Shown here one piece after another: positions 1 to 6,732 of a stretch of DNA of 18,123 bases. The stretch is taken from NCBI GenBank assembly GCA_031265595.1, contig JAISCM010000047.1, positions 1-18,123 on the forward strand. The letters run 5' to 3'. Within the stretch, counting starts at the first letter, position 1. Each line of letters begins with the position of its first letter. Both the position numbers and the translations under genes were made by a program. The notes under the pieces are model-generated. The model had not been told where the DNA came from. It saw nothing but the letters and a program-made list of their open reading frames with translations, and made no database searches. The stretch comes from Tannerellaceae bacterium. GTDB taxonomy: Bacteria; Bacteroidota; Bacteroidia; Bacteroidales; Tannerellaceae.

Positions 1-312
1 GAGAGGCCCGGCATACCTCAGAATATAATAGTAGAAAAGATAGGTAATGAACTGAAGATATCATGGGAAATGCCGGTAAATATCACCCAGCCATTAACCT
101 ACACTCTTTACTATTCCAAATCGGGAAGCGTGAATATAAACAGGGCGCAAAATATCCTGGCTACCGGTTTACGCTCTACAGAAGTATTCATTGCCATAGA
201 GCCAGATAAGGAACAGGAATTTTCATTCAGGGTAACCGCTTCGAACCGGTATCACATCGAAAGCAGGCCTTCCGGCGAAGCTTATTACTATTTGTCTGAT
301 TATTCTAAATAA
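1..312 (+). CDS. 3' end of a protein with a C-terminal fibronectin-III-like domain (possible family 10 glycosylhydrolase-like, GHL10)
   Basis: The reading frame is open from the first base, so the start lies upstream of the window and 103 codons remain before the TAA at 310-312. The visible residues form one beta-sandwich domain of FN3 type: an opening Pro-Gly-Ile-Pro segment, then LKISWEMP, YTLYYSKSG and FSFRVTASNRYHIES strands, followed by a short tail. The strand pattern (YxxYYSKSGSVNIN... then VTASNRYHIES) resembles the C-terminal module that I recall from Bacteroidales GHL10/DUF187 family proteins, which are predicted secreted or lipid-anchored glycosidases. No catalytic domain is in view, so the enzyme assignment is inference from the tail alone. 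The gene is separated from the sigma factor by a new promoter, so it is probably not part of that operon. Confidence 0.6.
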   Translation, partial: ERPGIPQNIIVEKIGNELKISWEMPVNITQPLTYTLYYSKSGSVNINRAQNILATGLRSTEVFIAIEPDKEQEFSFRVTASNRYHIESRPSGEAYYYLSDYSK

Positions 313-329
313 AATTCGGTTAAAATTTA

Positions 330-359
330 TTTGTATCTACATGTTTTATAATAAATTTG
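330..359 (+). promoter_or_regulatory. Bacteroides-type promoter for the ECF sigma factor operon
   Basis: TTTG at 330-333 and TAAATTTG at 352-359 match the Bacteroides -33 (TTTG) and -7 (TAnnTTTG) consensus, with an 18-nt spacer. Transcription would start near 365, leaving a leader of about 75 nt before the ATG at 441. No terminator hairpin is visible between the preceding stop at 312 and this promoter. Confidence 0.65.
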
Positions 360-440
360 CAAGCGGGGTGCAGCGTTTTATAACCGAGAAGCATCATACA
401 ACATAGTAGGCTTCACAGGAAGCTATGAACGCACAGTTGA

Positions 441-971
441 ATGAATGAGCAACAACTGATAGAGGGTTGTAGGAAGGGAAACAGGCTGGCTCAAAAAGAG
501 CTTTACGATACATATTCCCGCAAGATGATGGGGGTTTGTCTGCGTTACACAAATGACAGGGAAACTGCACGCGACTTATTGCAGGATGGTTTCGTAAAAG
601 TTTATTCAAGCATCGGATCCTATACCGGTAACGGCTCATTCGAAGGCTGGATGCGAAAGATCTTTGTAAATTGTGCATTGGAATATCTGCGGAAATCAGA
701 TGTGTTACGCGAAGCCATTGACTTAGACAATACAACGGAATTGGCCAATCCGGACAGTTCGGTTGTGTCTACAATGTCGGCCAATGAATTATTAACGTTA
801 ATCGGCGAACTACCGGCCGGTTTCCGTACGGTATTTAACTTATTTGCGATAGAAGGGTTTTCGCATAAGGAAATCGGGGAATTACTGAATATTACCGAAA
901 GTACGTCGCGTTCGCAATATACCCGGGCAAAACAATTATTACAACGTAAAATTCATACCTTGTATAATTAA
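441..971 (+). CDS. RNA polymerase ECF-type sigma factor
   Basis: At 176 aa this has the usual length of a Bacteroidales ECF sigma-70 factor. Region 2 covers about residues 8-75, with the -10 recognition segment ending in QDGFVKVYSSI and the following FEGWMRKIFVN. Region 4 covers about 118-172 and carries the helix-turn-helix PAGFRTVFNLFAIEGFSHKE followed by IGELLNITESTSRSQYTRAK, the -35-binding part. It directs RNA polymerase to a small set of promoters, usually including its own. No strong Shine-Dalgarno sequence is present, which is normal in this phylum; the nearby ATG at 425 hits a stop within eight codons. The next gene starts one base after this stop, so the two are translated together. 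That gene's inner-membrane segment makes it the likely anti-sigma partner. Target genes are unknown, with the two lipoproteins downstream as first candidates. Confidence 0.93.
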   Translation: MNEQQLIEGCRKGNRLAQKELYDTYSRKMMGVCLRYTNDRETARDLLQDGFVKVYSSIGSYTGNGSFEGWMRKIFVNCALEYLRKSDVLREAIDLDNTTELANPDSSVVSTMSANELLTLIGELPAGFRTVFNLFAIEGFSHKEIGELLNITESTSRSQYTRAKQLLQRKIHTLYN

Positions 972-972
972 G

Positions 973-2151
973 ATGAAAGAAAAAGATAGAGACATATTCG
1001 ATGATATATTCCATTCAAAATTTCAGCATTTTGAAACGGAAACTAACCCTGAAGACTGGCAGAAGATCGTGTCCCGGCTGCCGGAATCTAATCATATACT
1101 TCTGCACAGGCGTTGGCCGTATTGGGCTGCCGCCGTTATCTCTCTACTGATAGTAATGGGTGGAGGCGTTTATTTATCCCGCCACAACGAAATCGATACC
1201 TCAATTGCCGAAAAGGTAGAAAAAGAAACTCAAACAATAGAAACACGGATAAAAGATAATATAAAGGAGGCGCCTGCCCCTTCGGCTGTTCCTGTTGTTA
1301 CAAGGGAGAAACCGCCTGTAGTATTAGCGGCTGTTACCAAACAAACAGAGGAGAAAGAGGATACATATACAACGAGCATACAAGCGGATGAGAAGCCAGC
1401 TATTCCGGTAAATACGGAAAAGCAGGTTGTACAGGAAAGAATAGAGCTGCTGCCGGATAACCGCCCGGTAGCCACTCCTTCACGCAAATGGGGATTTGGT
1501 ATGGGAGCGGGAGGTTTAACGGAAGGCTCGGGTAATACGGTAAATACGTATGTATTGAGAAGCAGTTCGTATAGCGAAGACGAAAAACTATTATCCATGA
1601 ATGCTGTTTCAGACGCGGCTCAGGGAAAAGAGCCTAAAACGAATGTAAAGCATAAGACGCCGATCTCATTCGGCCTTTCCGTAAGCAGACAATTGAACAA
1701 CCGGTTCTCGCTTCACACCGGACTGACGTATTCATTTCTGGCGTCCAGTTGGGAAACGCAAGCCAGCACCTACAATAAAGAGATCCTTCAACAATTGCAT
1801 TTTGTAGGCATACCCCTGTCGCTTTCTTATACAATTGCAGACTGGAAGCGCTTTCGCTTTTATGCGTCTGCCGGTGCGCAGGCTGAATTTAATATAGCCG
1901 GCAGGGAAAAGACAACAAGCTTCTTTGCCGGCCAGCAAATAGGCGTGAATACCCTGTCTGTAAGGATGGAAGAATGGCAATGGTCTGTAAACGCCCGCGC
2001 CGGCGTGAGTTATCCGTTATTACGTTTTGTCAGTGCGTATGCCGAATTTGGGGCTGCTTACTATTTTGATAACAAAAGCGAAATCGAAACAATTTATTCG
2101 GATAAGGCTTTTAATATAAGTCCACAGATCGGATTAAGACTTACTTTCTAA
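973..2151 (+). CDS. One-TM protein with C-terminal outer-membrane beta-barrel domain, probable anti-sigma partner
   Basis: This 392-aa protein begins one base after the sigma factor stop. Residues 1-45 are charged and acidic and predicted cytoplasmic. Residues about 48-67 (YWAAAVISLLIVMGGGVYL) form a single transmembrane helix not followed by a cleavage site. Residues about 70-170 are a low-complexity stretch rich in Lys, Glu, Thr and Pro. Residues about 172-392 look like a PorT/OMP_b-brl-type barrel: alternating polar and hydrophobic strands, GMGAGGLTEGSG, HTGLTYSFLASSW, ARAGVSYPLL, and a C-terminal IGLRLTF ending in Phe. The position and TM segment fit an anti-sigma factor or envelope sensor; no zinc-binding anti-sigma motif is visible, so that role is inferred. 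A protein with both an inner-membrane helix and an outer-membrane barrel is topologically odd. The barrel-like part may be a periplasmic domain, or the stretch between may span the periplasm. Confidence 0.75.
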   Translation: MKEKDRDIFDDIFHSKFQHFETETNPEDWQKIVSRLPESNHILLHRRWPYWAAAVISLLIVMGGGVYLSRHNEIDTSIAEKVEKETQTIETRIKDNIKEAPAPSAVPVVTREKPPVVLAAVTKQTEEKEDTYTTSIQADEKPAIPVNTEKQVVQERIELLPDNRPVATPSRKWGFGMGAGGLTEGSGNTVNTYVLRSSSYSEDEKLLSMNAVSDAAQGKEPKTNVKHKTPISFGLSVSRQLNNRFSLHTGLTYSFLASSWETQASTYNKEILQQLHFVGIPLSLSYTIADWKRFRFYASAGAQAEFNIAGREKTTSFFAGQQIGVNTLSVRMEEWQWSVNARAGVSYPLLRFVSAYAEFGAAYYFDNKSEIETIYSDKAFNISPQIGLRLTF

Positions 2152-2197
2152 TTAATAATAAATAACGATTCAAATAAAATTAAAACACTTTAGTAAA

Positions 2198-2968
2198 ATG
2201 AAAAAATTAATATCAGGCAGTTTGTTAGCCGGTATCCTTATGTTGTTTAATTCGTGTCTGGGTGGTGAAAACAGTTCCTCAAGCCAAGACCAGCGTTACG
2301 GAGTTGTAGAGATGAACCTGAAAGCCGGAGGAAACGTGATCTATTACAATGACCAGGATTATCCCTTTTATTCACCTACTTTATCTTCTAAAATTTTAGA
2401 TGGGGAGTGCTGTTGGATCGCCTACATGATTAAAAGCGAGGATAATCAGAATGTGGCAACACTTGGTTACTACACCATACAAGAAGAGAATTATGTTGTA
2501 GTGGATAAAGGAATGGTACGACCTGCGAAGACAGATACGGCCGTTGTGAAAGAAAACGAACTGCCGATGAGCGAGCTCGTTCCAACAAACTATGTGAAAG
2601 GGTACCTATTCGTTAATTCAATGCATGAAGCTATGGGTACAACCCAGAAAAATGAATATGAATTATCATACGATATGGAACAGGAACCTCTTTTGGAAAA
2701 TACGTTAAATAACGGCACACAAAATGTGTATCAACTCTATTTACGGGCTACTAAACTGGAAGATGGTAAATCGCCGACGCTCACTCAAATCGTTCCGAAT
2801 ACATATAACGTAAAGCGTTTCTTTGATAGTATCTCTTATACTGAAAAAGGCAAAGGCAAGACGGAATATTATTTTAAAATAAACTATATCAGATCATTTG
2901 CGGATGATTCTGTTGCCAACTGGACATCTACAGAAGCGTTGGCTATTATCATACCAACGAGCGAATAA
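2198..2968 (+). CDS. Bacteroidales lipoprotein, paralogue of the next gene (weakly NigD-like)
   Basis: The 256-aa product has a lipoprotein signal peptide: MKK, a hydrophobic stretch, then the lipobox FNSC with Cys20 as the predicted lipidation site. A polar Ser/Asn/Gln-rich linker follows, as in surface-exposed Bacteroidales lipoproteins. The mature part is beta-rich: an N-terminal domain including YGVVEMNLKAGGNVIYYND and LDGECCWIAYM, and a C-terminal domain with YQLYLRATK and YYFKINYIRSFADDS. The two-domain shape faintly recalls NigD-like proteins, but I cannot confirm that family. The 46-nt gap from the preceding gene has no clear promoter, and a strong terminator follows, so it is probably the last gene of the sigma factor operon. 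Function unknown. Confidence 0.8.
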   Translation: MKKLISGSLLAGILMLFNSCLGGENSSSSQDQRYGVVEMNLKAGGNVIYYNDQDYPFYSPTLSSKILDGECCWIAYMIKSEDNQNVATLGYYTIQEENYVVVDKGMVRPAKTDTAVVKENELPMSELVPTNYVKGYLFVNSMHEAMGTTQKNEYELSYDMEQEPLLENTLNNGTQNVYQLYLRATKLEDGKSPTLTQIVPNTYNVKRFFDSISYTEKGKGKTEYYFKINYIRSFADDSVANWTSTEALAIIIPTSE

Positions 2969-3000
2969 CATATATGTTACATATTGTTATAATTGCGTGT

Positions 3001-3034
3001 GAAAGGAGAATGAGTTATTCATTCTCCTTTTTTT
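3001..3034 (+). terminator. Rho-independent terminator after the first lipoprotein gene
   Basis: A perfect 12-bp stem (AAAGGAGAATGA 3002-3013 with TCATTCTCCTTT 3019-3030) closes a 5-nt loop and runs into a T tract at 3028-3034. It ends the sigma factor-lipoprotein transcript and separates the two paralogous lipoproteins into different units. Confidence 0.85.
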
Positions 3035-3058
3035 GTATCTCAAGCTTTCGTATATTTG
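3032..3058 (+). promoter_or_regulatory. Candidate promoter of the second lipoprotein gene
   Basis: TATATTTG at 3051-3058 is an exact match to the Bacteroides -7 element TAnnTTTG. The nearest TTTG (3032-3035), in the tail of the terminator, is only 15 nt upstream, shorter than usual, so the -33 part is doubtful. The start codon lies 39 nt downstream at 3098. A promoter here would explain how the second paralogue is expressed past the terminator. Confidence 0.5.
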
Positions 3059-3097
3059 CAGGCGTGGATCAGCGTCACGGAACATAATAAAAATAAT

Positions 3098-3862
3098 ATG
3101 AAGAAAATCGGTTTATTCATTCCCTGTAGCTTCTTAGTTGTGATACTTATCACGTCTTGTCTGGGAGACAGCAATCAGAAGATAACCATTGCCAACCAAC
3201 CGGGCGTAGTAATGAAGTCGGGTAATGAAGTAAAGGTACAGCTTAAAGACAGCATTTTCATTTACTCCAGCCAGTTGTCGGGGGTGGATAACGGCGATTG
3301 TTTATTGCTTAAATACAATCTTGATTACAGTCTGGGCGTCAATGCCGATTCGGGCAGGCAAGCCGGCTTCTTTACGGTAGACCTTCTTGAAGCAAACGGC
3401 GTTCCGCTATTTCCGGTACTTACTGAGTTGGATACCACCACAACGTTCCGGAGCGAACGCCTTATCAAAGAGATACAGCAAGGGTATGCTTATATCCTCG
3501 GCCGCCTCTTTTTATATACCATACATCCTGTTGATTCTTTTCAGCAACAAAACCTTTTTGAATTGGCCTATAATGCGAAAAGAGAACCCAGTGGCGTAGA
3601 TGCTAACAACAATCCCGTCTATAACCTATACCTGCGGGTATTTAAAAATCCAAATGCCGAAGAGCAAAGAACAAGTACACCCGACAGGCTTTTTATCAAT
3701 GCGTTTAATTTGGCGGATATTGCTGCTAAAGAACAGGCCACGGGCAAAGACAGCCTGTTTCTGAAGATAAACTATATAAGTAGTTTCAGCAGAGATACGT
3801 CGTCTATAACCGACTGGGCAAGCATACAGTATGCCATTCCTTTTCATCCAGGAAGGAGATAA
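3098..3862 (+). CDS. Bacteroidales lipoprotein, tandem paralogue of the preceding lipoprotein
   Basis: I start the gene at ATG 3098 (254 aa). The in-frame codon at 3056 lies inside the -7 promoter element and would put 14 polar residues ahead of an otherwise standard signal peptide. From 3098 the product begins MKKIGLFIPC, followed by a hydrophobic core and the lipobox ITSC with Cys21 lipidated. The mature domain parallels the upstream gene: SCLG after the lipobox, GVV, a Y-S-S/P-x-LS...DG(E/D)C segment, F/YELxY, LYLR, and K-INYI-SF near the C-terminus. The two are therefore a diverged tandem duplication. Function unknown; surface or periplasmic location is inferred from the signal peptide. 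The gene runs convergent with the helicase gene, with only 11 bp between stops. Confidence 0.8.
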   Translation: MKKIGLFIPCSFLVVILITSCLGDSNQKITIANQPGVVMKSGNEVKVQLKDSIFIYSSQLSGVDNGDCLLLKYNLDYSLGVNADSGRQAGFFTVDLLEANGVPLFPVLTELDTTTTFRSERLIKEIQQGYAYILGRLFLYTIHPVDSFQQQNLFELAYNAKREPSGVDANNNPVYNLYLRVFKNPNAEEQRTSTPDRLFINAFNLADIAAKEQATGKDSLFLKINYISSFSRDTSSITDWASIQYAIPFHPGRR

Positions 3863-3873
3863 GCTTGCGGCTT

Positions 3874-6129
3874 CTATTTGATAATTGTTAAACGGGCAAA
3901 CTTTAAAAGTAATTGTTTCTGTCCGAAGTTAGAGAAGTAAACGGTAGCTTTTGTATTTCCCCCACTCCCTTCGAGAGCGGTAATTTCACCTGTTCCAAAG
4001 CGGTCGTGCCGCACTTTCATGCCTACTTTCAGTCCGGAAGTATCTTCCGGTACATCCGGTTGTTGTTGCGGTGAGGCTACGGGTGGTTTCGGTTCTACGG
4101 TTTGGGGCGCTACAGCTTTGGGTTGCTGAAACGAAGATGTAAAAGCCGGCTGGCGGGTTGGTTCTCCCGGCGCATGAAGGTATTTGGCATCTATATCCCG
4201 TAAGAAGCGGCTGGGCGAACAGAGGTTACTCTGCCCGTTACGGAAGCGGCTCTTGGCGTATGTAAGGGTACAGTTTTCTTCTGCACGGGTAATGGCTACG
4301 TAAAACAAACGCCGCTCCTCCTCTATCGCCCGCTGATTGTCTTTCGACATCAGCGAAGGAAACAGATCTTCTTCCAGCCCTACCACAATGACGTTCTTAA
4401 ATTCGAGCCCCTTGGCGGCGTGTATCGTCATAAGTGTTACTTTGTTGGCATTTTCTTCTTTATCATTATCCTGGTCGGTTAATAAAGATACTTCCGACAG
4501 GAAGTCGGCTAATGCTACCTGCTCCATGCCTTCTTCAAGCCTGATATCAATATACTCCGAAATACCTTTCAGTAGCTCGTCTATATTCTCCTGCCTGCTG
4601 ATGCCTTCTACCGAACGATCCTGAAACAGTTCGCCCGCCATGCCGCTCTCTTTTATTACTACAGAAGTAATTTCATCTGCCTGCAATGCCTCGTTGCGCC
4701 CGATAAACCCTTCTATCATTTCTCTGAACGCGACCAGTTTCTTTAGCGTTCCGCTGTTTAATGGCACAGAATAGGCTTCGGGGTGTTCCAGCACGGTCCA
4801 TACACTCACCGTATTTTCACTGGCGGCTACCAGCAGTTTGCCTACGGTCGTATCCCCTATTCCACGGGTCGGATAATTGATAATACGCTTTAACGCTTCT
4901 TCATCGTGCGGATTAATGATCAGGCGCAGGTAAGCGATGACGTCTTTTATCTCTTTCCGTTGATAGAAAGACAGGCCGCCATATATTTTATAAGGAATAT
5001 TGCGTCTGCGAAGCGCTTCTTCCAGGATACGGGACTGGGCATTGGTGCGGTATAGCACGGCAAAATCGGCAAACGAATAGCGCCCTTCCCTCCGCTGTTC
5101 CTCTATTTTAGATGCTACGATATACGCCTCTTCGTAATCCGAATAAGAAGACGCAAGAAATACCTTACTGCCTTTCTCTTTCTCCGAATAAACCGTTTTG
5201 GGTATCTGTTCTTTATTTTTGCGGATCAGGCTATTGGCGGCATCTACTATATTCTGTGTAGAACGGTAATTCTGCTCTAATTTGAATATCCGCAGGTCGG
5301 GATAAACGTTCTTCAACTGTAATACATTATCTATATTGGCTCCCCGGAAAGAATAAATACTTTGCGCATCGTCTCCTACTACGCATACCCGGCGGTGTTC
5401 TTCCGATAATTGCTGAACGATCAGGTGTTGCGCCTGATTGGTATCCTGATATTCATCCACCAGGATATACTGAAAATGGCTCCGGTATTTGGCCAGTACG
5501 TCGGGATGGTCGCGGAATAGGATGTTTGTTTGCAGCAGCAGGTCGTCAAAGTCCATGGCTCCGGCCTGGAAGCAACGGATTTGGTATAGCCGGTAGATAT
5601 CGCGTATCATGGGGAGCCTGGCATTTATATCTCCCTGCACCAGCTCTTTGTTTTGCTCGTACATCTTACTCGTCACCAAGGCATTCTTGGCCTTTGATAT
5701 ACGGGTCTGTACCATTCCCGGACGATACATCTTATCATCCAGCTTCATTTCTTTGATGATTGATTTTAGCAAGCTCTTCGAATCGGCCGAATCATAAATA
5801 GTAAAATTAGATGTATAACCAATCCGTTCGGCTTCCGTCCGTAAAATACGCGAAAAAACAGCATGGAAAGTCCCCATCCATAACCTGCGCGCCTTAGAAG
5901 GGTCGGTAAGCGTAACGATACGCTCCTTCATCTCGCGGGCGGCTTTATTTGTAAATGTCAGCGCCAGGATATGATAAGGAGCCATCCCTTGTTGTAGCAG
6001 ATAAGCTATCTTATAGGTAAGCACACGCGTTTTGCCCGATCCTGCTCCGGCAATAACCAGCTCCGGCCCATCGGTATACAGCACGGCTTCGCGCTGGCTA
6101 TCATTCAACTGACTTACTAACTCTTCCAT
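3874..6129 (-). CDS. uvrD: UvrD/PcrA-type superfamily 1 DNA helicase
   Basis: This 751-aa ATP-dependent 3'-5' helicase acts in nucleotide-excision and mismatch repair and in clearing stalled forks. Visible motifs from the N-terminus: Q-motif LNDSQ (8-12), Walker A AGAGSGKT (27-34), motif Ia LTFTNKAAREM, Walker B DEYQD (225-229), GDDAQSIYSFRGA (motif III), LEQNYRST (motif IV), TIHAAKGLEFKNVIVVGLEE (motif V), and ERRLFYVAITRAEE (motif VI). A Pro/Gln-rich linker at about 650-698 leads to a C-terminal Tudor-like domain starting GMKVRHDRFGTG, typical of PcrA. An in-frame TTG at 6165 would add 12 residues but lies upstream of a -7 promoter box; ATG 6129 restores the canonical N-terminus. I cannot separate uvrD from pcrA naming by sequence alone. 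Confidence 0.95.
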   Translation of the reverse strand: MEELVSQLNDSQREAVLYTDGPELVIAGAGSGKTRVLTYKIAYLLQQGMAPYHILALTFTNKAAREMKERIVTLTDPSKARRLWMGTFHAVFSRILRTEAERIGYTSNFTIYDSADSKSLLKSIIKEMKLDDKMYRPGMVQTRISKAKNALVTSKMYEQNKELVQGDINARLPMIRDIYRLYQIRCFQAGAMDFDDLLLQTNILFRDHPDVLAKYRSHFQYILVDEYQDTNQAQHLIVQQLSEEHRRVCVVGDDAQSIYSFRGANIDNVLQLKNVYPDLRIFKLEQNYRSTQNIVDAANSLIRKNKEQIPKTVYSEKEKGSKVFLASSYSDYEEAYIVASKIEEQRREGRYSFADFAVLYRTNAQSRILEEALRRRNIPYKIYGGLSFYQRKEIKDVIAYLRLIINPHDEEALKRIINYPTRGIGDTTVGKLLVAASENTVSVWTVLEHPEAYSVPLNSGTLKKLVAFREMIEGFIGRNEALQADEITSVVIKESGMAGELFQDRSVEGISRQENIDELLKGISEYIDIRLEEGMEQVALADFLSEVSLLTDQDNDKEENANKVTLMTIHAAKGLEFKNVIVVGLEEDLFPSLMSKDNQRAIEEERRLFYVAITRAEENCTLTYAKSRFRNGQSNLCSPSRFLRDIDAKYLHAPGEPTRQPAFTSSFQQPKAVAPQTVEPKPPVASPQQQPDVPEDTSGLKVGMKVRHDRFGTGEITALEGSGGNTKATVYFSNFGQKQLLLKFARLTIIK

Positions 6130-6138
6130 TTTCGGATA

Positions 6139-6165
6139 CAAATATACTATTTTTTTGGAAATCAA
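6139..6165 (-). promoter_or_regulatory. Promoter of the UvrD/PcrA helicase gene
   Basis: On the minus strand TATATTTG (6146-6139) matches the Bacteroides -7 consensus, with TTG at 6165-6163 as a partial -33 element and a 16-nt spacer. Only 9 nt separate the box from the ATG at 6129, so the mRNA would have almost no leader. Confidence 0.5.
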
Positions 6166-6235
6166 CTATACTTCCCATCAGACACAGCCCGAAAGGGCGA
6201 TATTTTCATATCCGTAGGTCATTTCCGAAAAGTAG

Positions 6236-6471
6236 CCGTTTCTTCGTACAAAACTATTGGAAGGATCGTATCTGTTTCGTATTTTCACGGTGTACCACTG
6301 ATCGTCCCACCCAGGTGGTACAGGTGGACCACCCAGGTGGTACAGGTGGACCACCCAGGTGGTACAGGTGGACCACCCAGGTGGTACAGGTGGACCACCC
6401 GGGTGAGACAGGTGGACCACCCAGGTGAGACGATCAGAGGGATGCGATCAAACAATTACTTCTTTACGATC
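6236..6471 (+). repeat. Dispersed repeat element, copy A, with a 22-bp palindromic array
   Basis: This copy is homologous to 14734-14925. The left flank 6236-6299 shares its first 24 bases exactly with copy B and about 49 of 64 overall. The array 6300-6435 is bounded by GATCGTC and GACGATC. Inside are six 12-bp near-palindromes at 22-bp steps from 6307 to 6428: four CCACCCAGGTGG, then CCACCCGGGTGA and CCACCCAGGTGA. They are separated by five 10-bp linkers, four TACAGGTGGA and one GACAGGTGGA. The right flank 6436-6461 matches copy B at 22 of 26 positions, with weaker similarity to about 6471. It lies between two divergent promoters. The exact outer ends are uncertain. I do not recognise the element as a named family. 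Confidence 0.85.
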
Positions 6472-6588
6472 TGACTGCTTATTCTTCACGATGGATCGGT
6501 TTGTTTATTACGGGCTTACGGCATCAATCCTTAACTAAACGACTGGGCATTCATGTATGTTTCCGAAAGATACTGCGTTAGGGTGGGG

Positions 6589-6616
6589 TTGTATTAGCTA
6601 AAAAATTATAAATTTG
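6589..6616 (+). promoter_or_regulatory. Candidate promoter of copA
   Basis: TAAATTTG at 6609-6616 matches the -7 consensus exactly, with TTG at 6589-6591 as a partial -33 element and a 17-nt spacer. This would give a leader of about 110 nt before the ATG at 6733. No obvious CsoR- or CueR-type dyad overlaps it. Confidence 0.5.
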
Positions 6617-6732
6617 CTGCTTATTCAAAAAAGAATAAGAATACTTCATTTTATTTCCTCGCCAGAGAAAACAAAAAGGCGGGTTAAATTGTTTTATATA
6701 TAAACAGAAAATGCGCTTATTAACATTTAACA

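Larger units (their letters stand above)
6166..6732. other. Gene-free divergent intergenic region between the helicase and copA
   Basis: This 567-bp stretch holds no credible coding region. From left to right it contains two small adjacent hairpins (GCCC-GAAA-GGGC at 6187-6198 and GATAT-TTTC-ATATC at 6199-6212), repeat element A (6236-6471), about 115 bp with nothing recognisable, the copA promoter (6589-6616) and a leader of about 110 nt. I saw no clear copper-regulator operator or riboswitch. Confidence 0.7.

Noticed and set aside
6178..6420. Minus-strand open frame with Pro/Trp/His-rich repeats
   Set aside because: It is a translation of the 22-bp palindromic array of element A. The unit length is not a multiple of three, so the reading cycles through unrelated peptides, and the frame in copy B is not conserved.
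6300..6435. CRISPR array
   Set aside because: Period is 22 bp with both the 12-bp and the 10-bp part repeated nearly identically. There are no unique spacers, no leader and no cas genes.
6300..6435. Plasmid-type iterons or an origin
   Set aside because: The 22-bp period is iteron-like, but no replication initiator is nearby, the second copy has a different context, and the units are palindromic rather than simple direct repeats.
6540..6732. Copper-responsive operator before copA
   Set aside because: Only weak 4-6 bp self-complementary stretches are present; none resembles a known CsoR or CueR site.
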